Source: Halopseudomonas litoralis
GTDB lineage: Bacteria > Pseudomonadota > Gammaproteobacteria > Pseudomonadales > Pseudomonadaceae
Assembly (NCBI RefSeq): GCF_900105005.1
Contig: NZ_LT629748.1
Location: 2,480,001 to 2,544,000, forward strand
Direction of reading: 5' to 3'
Length of the DNA stretch: 64,000 nt
The position numbers were made by a program, and so were the translations under genes. Position 1 is the stretch's first letter; every line of letters starts with the position of its first letter. Under the pieces are notes generated by a model that was not told the DNA's origin, made no database searches, and saw only the letters and a list, made by a program, of their open reading frames with translations. Positions 57,679 to 64,000 of this stretch are shown piece by piece.

Positions 57679-59124
57679 CTAGTGACTTACCTCTACCAGC
57701 GAACCCTGCTCCTGCACGCCGACGCCACGAATGGTCATCATGCAATTGAAGGCCATCAGTAACATGCCCGCCGCAAAGATACCGCCGCCGATCATCCGTA
57801 CGATATAGCCTGGATGGCTGGCTTCCAGCGCCTCGACAAAGGCGTAGGTCAAGGTGCCATCAACGTTTACCGCACGCCACATCAGGCCCTGGGTGATGCC
57901 GTTGACCCACATGGCGACGATATACAGCACGGTGCCCATCGTCGCCATCCAGAAATGCAGATTGATCATGCCGATACTGTACATGCCGTCACGCCCCCAC
58001 AGCCGCGGCACCATGTGATAGAGCGCACCGATGCTGATCATCGCCACCCAGCCCAGCGCACCAGCGTGTACGTGGCCGATGGTCCAGTCGGTGTAGTGCG
58101 ACAACGCATTGACTGTCTTGATCGCCATCATCGGGCCTTCGAAGGTGGACATGCCATAGAAGGCCAGCGCCACTACCAGAAAACGCAGGACGGGGTCAGT
58201 GCGCAGTTTGTGCCAGGCCCCGGAGAGCGTCATCATGCCGTTGATCATGCCACCCCAACTTGGCGCCAGCAGGATGATCGACATCACCATGCCAAGCGTC
58301 TGCGCCCAGTCTGGCAGTGCGGTGTAATGCAGATGGTGCGGTCCGGCCCAGATATACAGCGCAATCACCGCCCAGAAATGCACGATGGACAGGCGATAGG
58401 AGTAGATCGGACGCCCAGCCTGTTTGGGTACGTAGTAGTACATCAGGCCGAGAAAGCCCACCGACAGAATGAAGCCCACCACACTGTGACCGTACCACCA
58501 TTGGATCATGGCATCAGCCGCCCCGGCGTAGACCGGATAAGACTTGAACAGCGAGACCGGCACGTCGATATGGTTCACCACGTGCACCAGCCCGGTGACA
58601 ATGATGAAAGCGCCGTAGAACCAGTTGCCGACATAGATATGTTTGACCTTGCGCCGGGCGATAGTGCCGAAGAACAGGTAGCCATAGGCAACCCAGACCA
58701 CGGTGATCAGCGTCGCGATGGGCCAGATCATTTCAGCATATTCCTTGCTGGTGGTGAGGCCGCTGGCGTAGCTGACGATGACGGCAACCAGAATCGTCTG
58801 CCAGGCCCAGAAGACGAAGTTGGCCAGCCTATCGGATACCAGCCGTACCCGGCTGGTGCGCTGCACTACATAAAGGGATGTAGCAAACAGGGCGCCGCCA
58901 CCGAAGGCGAAAATCACCAGGTTGGTATGGATCGGCCGGAGGCGCCCGAAACTGAACCAAGGCAGGTCGAAATTGAGCGCGGGCCAGACCAGCTGGGCCG
59001 CCAGCACGACCCCCATGGCCATGCCGAGTACACCCCATACTAGGGTCATGACGGTGAACTTGCGAACAACATCGTAGTTATAGCCGGACTCGGATGAGCC
59101 CGCTGAAGCTGAGGGGTGAATCAT
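57679..59124 (-). CDS. ccoN: Orphan cbb3-type cytochrome c oxidase subunit I
   Basis: A 481-residue integral membrane heme-copper oxidase subunit with about 12 helices. Heme and copper ligands are visible: His in [15 protein letters not shown] near 66, the CuB His in WYGHSVVGF near 212, the His pair in [10 protein letters not shown] near 263, and heme His in [14 protein letters not shown] near 350. The ATG at 59124 has GGAG 6 bases upstream. The partner genes ccoO, ccoQ and ccoP are absent, so this is an orphan isoform that would have to assemble with subunits encoded elsewhere, as orphan CcoN isoforms do in P. aeruginosa. Confidence 0.93.
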   Translation of the reverse strand: MIHPSASAGSSESGYNYDVVRKFTVMTLVWGVLGMAMGVVLAAQLVWPALNFDLPWFSFGRLRPIHTNLVIFAFGGGALFATSLYVVQRTSRVRLVSDRLANFVFWAWQTILVAVIVSYASGLTTSKEYAEMIWPIATLITVVWVAYGYLFFGTIARRKVKHIYVGNWFYGAFIIVTGLVHVVNHIDVPVSLFKSYPVYAGAADAMIQWWYGHSVVGFILSVGFLGLMYYYVPKQAGRPIYSYRLSIVHFWAVIALYIWAGPHHLHYTALPDWAQTLGMVMSIILLAPSWGGMINGMMTLSGAWHKLRTDPVLRFLVVALAFYGMSTFEGPMMAIKTVNALSHYTDWTIGHVHAGALGWVAMISIGALYHMVPRLWGRDGMYSIGMINLHFWMATMGTVLYIVAMWVNGITQGLMWRAVNVDGTLTYAFVEALEASHPGYIVRMIGGGIFAAGMLLMAFNCMMTIRGVGVQEQGSLVEVSH

Positions 59125-59176
59125 GGAAACTCCGTGAAGCAAGGCAGGCGAGCAAACGCGGATAGTTTGCGCCCCC

Positions 59177-59220
59177 TGTTAACTAAAGACAAATCAATAA
59201 TAACTAATGCTTAGTTAACA
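59177..59220. promoter_or_regulatory. Inverted repeat in the ccoN-iclR gap, candidate operator
   Basis: TGTTAACTAA (59177-59186) and its exact reverse complement TTAGTTAACA (59211-59220) are separated by an AT-rich 24-bp spacer, in the 111-bp gap between the IclR gene and ccoN, upstream of ccoN. A second, partial TAACTAA half-site lies in the spacer. It could be an operator for the neighbouring IclR protein or the ccoN promoter's control site. Confidence 0.5.
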
Positions 59221-59235
59221 AATAATGCACCATCT

Positions 59236-60045
59236 TCAGTAAAACATCTTGGCGCTTAACTCCTTGCTGGCTTCCAGCAACACCGGCAGAAAGCGGGCTT
59301 CCAGTTCCTGCCGGGTTATCCGGCCGACATGCGTGCCGACATTGAGCGCGGCCAACACCTGGCCGGCGGAGTCTTTCAGCGGGACGGCCAGTGAGCGCAG
59401 GCCGATTTCCAACTCCTGATCGGTCACCACCCAGCCACGCCGACGAACCTCGGCAACGGCCGAGCGGACTGCTTCGGGCGTGTGCAGTGTGCGGCTGGTC
59501 CTGGCCTTCAGGTTGGCATGCTCGAGATAGTCTTCCAGCGCCGTATCATCCAGCCCCGCTAACAGGATCAGACCCATGGAAGTGCAGTAGGCGGGCAGAC
59601 GACTGCCGATGCTGAGGTTTACCGATATCAGGCGCAATGGGATAGAAGAGCGCGCGACATAGAGGATCTCGTCGCCTTCCAGCGTCGCCATGGAGAAAGC
59701 TTCCTGCAACTTGTCGCTGAGGCGATCCAGAATCGGTTGCGCGGTCACTGCCAGCGGCGTCGATGACAGATAGGCATGCCCCAGCGTCAAGACCTTCGGC
59801 AGCAGTGAGTAAGTGCGCCCGTCAGTCGTAGCATAACCAAGCTTGATCAAGGTCAGCAGGCAACGGCGTACCGCTGCGCGGGATATCTCGGTGCGACGGC
59901 TGATTTCGGCGATGGTGAGATGGCGTTTGCGCTCCTGAAAGGCATGAATCACCACCAGCCCGCGTGCCAGAGAGGTCATGAAATTCGGGTCGCCGGTCAG
60001 TGCATCGATGCGCTTGGCAGGCGAAGCAATGATGGGCGGCGCCAC
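59236..60045 (-). CDS. IclR-family regulator, PcaR/PobR-like
   Basis: A 269-residue regulator: a winged HTH at about residues 23-85 (LTIAEISRRTEISRAAVRRC) followed by the IclR effector domain (LPAYCTSMGLILLAG, GWVVTDQELEIGLRSLAVPL). The last motif and FMTSLARGLVVIHAF resemble regulators of aromatic (beta-ketoadipate) catabolism such as PcaR. The called start is a GTG at 60045, three bases from where an OprD fragment ends, so the true N-terminus may have been lost; the ATG at 59979 is an alternative. A benzoate/protocatechuate effector is inference. Confidence 0.85.
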   Translation of the reverse strand: MAPPIIASPAKRIDALTGDPNFMTSLARGLVVIHAFQERKRHLTIAEISRRTEISRAAVRRCLLTLIKLGYATTDGRTYSLLPKVLTLGHAYLSSTPLAVTAQPILDRLSDKLQEAFSMATLEGDEILYVARSSIPLRLISVNLSIGSRLPAYCTSMGLILLAGLDDTALEDYLEHANLKARTSRTLHTPEAVRSAVAEVRRRGWVVTDQELEIGLRSLAVPLKDSAGQVLAALNVGTHVGRITRQELEARFLPVLLEASKELSAKMFY

Positions 60046-60047
60046 CC

Positions 60048-60314
60048 GCCACCGTTGGTGGCCTGGACATCGACGTTGTCACCGGTAATGTAACGCACCC
60101 CCGCGATCAGTCCTGGAACGCCCATGGCAGCGAAGTCGTAGTCATAGCGCAGCTGCCAGGAACGCTCGTCGGCACCGGCGAATTCATAGGTTGGCACCTC
60201 ATTGCCCAGCGGGGTGACGTTGTTGAACACGCGGGAAAAAGCGTTATCGCCGAATATGGTCTGATAACCGACCATCAAGCTATGCCCGTCATGTCTGGCC
60301 GAGAGCTGCGAGAA
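60048..60314 (-). pseudogene. Internal fragment of an OprD-family porin gene
   Basis: The minus strand encodes LSARHDGHSLMVGYQTIFGD followed by ERSWQLRYDYDFAAMGVPGL and RYITGDNVDVQATNGG, which is the C-terminal barrel region of OprD-type specific porins (the SWQxRYDYDFxxxGxPGL motif is diagnostic). The fragment has no start, signal peptide or C-terminal strand: it is cut at about 60314 by a benE fragment and at about 60048 by the IclR gene. Aromatic-acid porins of this family often accompany benE. Confidence 0.8.
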
Positions 60315-60460
60315 TGCAGACCCAGGAAGGACATGCCCGAGGCCATCACCAGAAAGGTGGATCAGCGCCGCTTCACGAATGGGCCCGCATAAGAGATCAC
60401 CGTCTCGATGAAACCAGCAACCACCGCGGAGAGGGAAAAATCTCTGAGTAAGGTTTTCAT
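60315..60460 (-). pseudogene. Shredded benzoate transporter gene (benE remnant)
   Basis: Reading leftward from an ATG at 60460, MKTLLRDFSLSAVVAGFIET then VISYAGPFV is the N-terminus of the BenE benzoate/H+ symporter, ending at a stop at 60362. In the next frames one reads REAALI and then TFLVMASGMSFLGL, which resemble the last membrane helix of BenE (REAALxTFLVTASGLTLLGIG). The middle of about 330 residues is missing, and at least one frameshift separates the pieces. The remnant is not functional. Confidence 0.7.
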
Positions 60461-60701
60461 CGATTCGGAGTCAGCAGCCGATCCGTGCGATTACCGCACA
60501 CTATCAGTTTGGTCAGATGAGCCGATGAGCACTGGAAGCCAGCAACGGACAGGCGTGCAAACGCGCTGGGCAAGGGCGCTCAGGTGGAATCGTCAGGCAT
60601 TGATGAAAGCGGATGACAGAGAAAGTCGGCAGCCGGTGCCGGGAGGGATCAGCCAGCCCGGAAGCGCTGAATCCGCAACCGGGCTGAGCTACAGGGAGGG
60701 T
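60461..60701. other. Non-coding spacer between the benE scar and the Cache gene
   Basis: No supported gene. It contains an imperfect inverted repeat near 60651-60684 (CAGCCCGG...CCGGGCTG) downstream of the leftward Cache-domain gene that may end its transcript. A long plus-strand open frame across it is the shadow of the Cache gene. Confidence 0.5.
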
Positions 60702-61589
60702 TTATTCAGCGTCAGCTTGAGCATCGCTGCCGTTATTGGGCTGGTAATAGCCCACGGCGACCAAATAGTTACCGACCTTGCGGGCATAGGCACGCTTTTG
60801 CTCGGTATCACCAGTGATCGGGTGCTTCCACTGGTAATCAAACTCAGCCGTCTCGCTGGTGGCAACTTTGTCCAGCGCCTCCTGGCCGAAGGGCTTGCCG
60901 GCCTCGTCAGCCAAAGCACCGAAGTCACGCCCGACCAGACGCAGGTTGGAGCCATGGGCGACGAAGCGTTGGCTATCCAGCTCGACCACAAACACGTAGA
61001 GATCATCCTGATAGAAGCGCTGATCCAAGGCGTTGATGGCAGTAAAGGTTTCCCGCGGATTGCGGCTTACCGCCTCGCTTGCCGTCTCCAGCAATTGCAA
61101 CGCCTGCTCGGAACTGGCGCGGGGCTGGTAATAGCCCACCGCAAGCACGGTATCGCCTACCCGCTGGAAGTACACATGCTTGGTGATCTTACGGCCACCG
61201 GTATTCCAGCTGCCCCAGGGATAATCCGCCTCAATTATTTTACCGTTTTCAGGCTGACTCAGCGCGTGCTGGAACTTGGGCTTGAGCTCGTCATCGATGG
61301 TATTCATGATGTCCCGTCCGATCAGCATGACCGACGGCCCACCACTGGCCAGCATGATGCCATTGGTGTTGATCGCGAATACGTAGAGATCATCCTTGAC
61401 GAAGGGCCCCTGCCGGCTGAACACGGCCAGCGCCTTGTCACCGTTCTCCTTGTAGTAATCGACGGCTTCGGTGAGCAGGGCGCGGGCGGCATTCGCCTCT
61501 TCCTGCTCCGCATTCGTCTGGGCCTGCAATGGCAGAATCAGGCTTGCAGCCAGTAATATCAGAAATCGGTACATCTTCTTTGCCAGCAT
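60702..61589 (-). CDS. Secreted/periplasmic double-Cache-domain protein
   Basis: A 295-residue protein with a signal peptide (MYRFLILLAASLILPLQAQ) and two tandem Cache (sCache) repeats. Each repeat contains a DDLYVFxxx strand (near residues 67 and 193) and ends in AVGYYQP (near 151 and 275), so the internal duplication is obvious by eye. Cache domains bind small ligands, usually for chemoreceptors or kinases, but no transmembrane signalling module follows, so it is a free periplasmic binder. The ATG at 61589 has AAGGA upstream. Ligand unknown. Confidence 0.85.
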   Translation of the reverse strand: MLAKKMYRFLILLAASLILPLQAQTNAEQEEANAARALLTEAVDYYKENGDKALAVFSRQGPFVKDDLYVFAINTNGIMLASGGPSVMLIGRDIMNTIDDELKPKFQHALSQPENGKIIEADYPWGSWNTGGRKITKHVYFQRVGDTVLAVGYYQPRASSEQALQLLETASEAVSRNPRETFTAINALDQRFYQDDLYVFVVELDSQRFVAHGSNLRLVGRDFGALADEAGKPFGQEALDKVATSETAEFDYQWKHPITGDTEQKRAYARKVGNYLVAVGYYQPNNGSDAQADAE

Positions 61590-61754
61590 TGTCTTTTCCT
61601 TTTCCCCACTAATATCATTTTTATTTTCCACCAAGCCCGTGAAGCTTGAGTTTCTTAAAGGTAGCATGGCAATGGATCGCAGGCTCTCTACTCGGCGCTT
61701 CGCAATTGTCTGACTGATAGTCACTGAGGAAAATCCCCTCGCTTTGTCAACATG

Positions 61755-62645
61755 CTATTTCCCCATCAACCTACCCTGCTCCCGCTCCGCCATCTCCCGC
61801 AGAAAATCCCAGGTCACCCGCATCCGCGCAATATCCTTGAGTTCGATAGGCATCAGCATCCAGAAAGTACGAATGAAACGGATCTGCGCCGGCATGATCA
61901 GCTGTAGCCGGGGGTCCTGGTCGGCTGTAAAGGCCGGCAGGATGCCCAGCCCGGCACCCGAAGCAATGGCTTCCTGCTGCGCCAGCACACTGGTGCTGCG
62001 TACCCCGACCGCGCCGGAACCGGCGATTTCATCAAGAAACAGCAGGTCCTTGCTGAACACCAGATCATCCACATAACTGACGAAGCGGTGCTGTGCCAGA
62101 TCGTTGCGGCTGGTGATCGGGCCGTGCTGCTGCAGGTAATCCTTGCCGGCATACAGGCGCAACACATAGTCAGTGAGCTTGGTAATGATGAACGGCCCGC
62201 GCTCTGGGCGCTCCAGGGTGATGACGATATCGGCCTCATGGCGGGACAGGCGCACGGCGCGCGGCAGCGCCAGCAGATCGAGGTGCAGGTGCGGGTGGCG
62301 GTGACTGAGCTCACTCAATTGGCCGGCCACCAGCATGGTGCCGTAACCCTCGGTAGCACCGATGCGCACCTGGCCGGACAGGGTTTCACCCGGATTGGGC
62401 AGCGCCTGTTCGATACGCACGCTGGCCCCTTCCATCAACTCCACTTGCGGCAACAGGCTGCGCCCGGCTTCGGTCAGGGTGTAGCCACTGGTATCACGGA
62501 GGAATAGCGCCACGCCGAGACTTTTCTCCAAGGCCTGCAGCCGTCTGGATACCGTAGTGTGGTCCACGCCGAGGCGCCGCGCCGCTGTGGTCAACCGCCC
62601 TGCTCTGCTTAATTCGAGAAAAAACCGCAGGTTATCCCAATCCAT
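61755..62645 (-). CDS. LysR-family transcriptional regulator
   Basis: A 296-residue LTTR. The N-terminal winged HTH ([20 protein letters not shown], then [18 protein letters not shown]) is followed by a periplasmic-binding-like effector domain ([20 protein letters not shown]). It diverges from mmsA across 124 bp, the classic layout for a LysR protein controlling its neighbour, so control of valine or propionyl-type catabolism is plausible. The effector is unknown. Confidence 0.92.
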   Translation of the reverse strand: MDWDNLRFFLELSRAGRLTTAARRLGVDHTTVSRRLQALEKSLGVALFLRDTSGYTLTEAGRSLLPQVELMEGASVRIEQALPNPGETLSGQVRIGATEGYGTMLVAGQLSELSHRHPHLHLDLLALPRAVRLSRHEADIVITLERPERGPFIITKLTDYVLRLYAGKDYLQQHGPITSRNDLAQHRFVSYVDDLVFSKDLLFLDEIAGSGAVGVRSTSVLAQQEAIASGAGLGILPAFTADQDPRLQLIMPAQIRFIRTFWMLMPIELKDIARMRVTWDFLREMAEREQGRLMGK

Positions 62646-62769
62646 AACACCGCCCTGTGCAAAAACGCAGACCCAACTTGCGAATGAGCCAATTGTTTAT
62701 AGGAAAAATGCACTGCTACTATCCATGACATCTTTCAAGACGACAAGGGCGGCTGCCCAGAGGACCATA

Positions 62770-64000
<1,231 letters not shown>

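Noticed and set aside
59125..59235. ANR/FNR box upstream of ccoN
   Set aside because: A TTGAT half-site is present on one strand, but no properly spaced ATCAA partner could be found.
60408..61556. Plus-strand open frame of 382 codons over the Cache gene
   Set aside because: It runs through the non-coding spacer and antisense to the double-Cache gene, which has a signal peptide, ribosome site and internal repeat.

Overview
The window is a chromosomal segment of a gammaproteobacterium of the Pseudomonadaceae. Most proteins are close to Pseudomonas families (CpdA, NudF, ThiC, WaaA, HldE, MsbA, WaaP, WaaG, PilS/PilR, BamD, ClpB, RluD), and several short gene blocks keep an order familiar from Pseudomonas aeruginosa. 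The blocks are joined differently, so a relative such as Halopseudomonas is plausible; that is inference, since no rRNA or complete marker set is present.

Layout. 1-6.1 kb: parE start, cpdA, a DUF1249 gene, nudF, thiC with its TPP riboswitch, and a TolC-type outer-membrane protein. 6.1-16.7 kb: waaA (Kdo transferase), a three-gene oxidoreductase operon, a succinyl-CoA:acetate CoA-transferase, a small secreted protein, hldE, msbA and a small LPS-kinase-like gene. 16.7-28.6 kb is an accessory island, visibly AT-richer than its surroundings. It holds a complete IS3-family element, then a leftward operon rmlB-rmlA-acetyltransferase-wecE-WecF-like glycosyltransferase (dTDP-Fuc4NAc synthesis and probable transfer). 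Next come the 3' scar of an IS66-family element, a rightward operon neuB-neuC-neuA-putative sialyltransferase, and a ParB-motif protein. 28.7-32.8 kb: LPS core operon waaG-waaP-kinase-double kinase. 33-43 kb: clpB, pgeF-rluD, bamD, a PP0621-type gene, pilS-pilR, thiO. 43-54 kb: mqo, a solute-binding protein, glyA, ettA, gdhA, radA, mscL, rlmG. 54-64 kb: an intergenic region with two perfect DnaA boxes, a Lon-like protease, a HemD-family protein, an orphan ccoN, an IclR regulator abutting the shredded remains of a benzoate-uptake locus (benE plus an oprD porin), a double-Cache protein, a LysR regulator and the start of mmsA.

The genes from waaA to waaG converge on the outer leaflet of the outer membrane: heptose and Kdo supply, core glucosylation and phosphorylation, lipid A-core flipping, and two divergent sugar cassettes that would let the cell decorate its LPS with Fuc4NAc and sialic acid. 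No O-antigen polymerase, flippase or ligase gene is visible here, so short-chain (lipooligosaccharide-like) decoration is the simplest reading, although such genes may lie elsewhere.

No rRNA gene, tRNA gene or CRISPR array was recognised.
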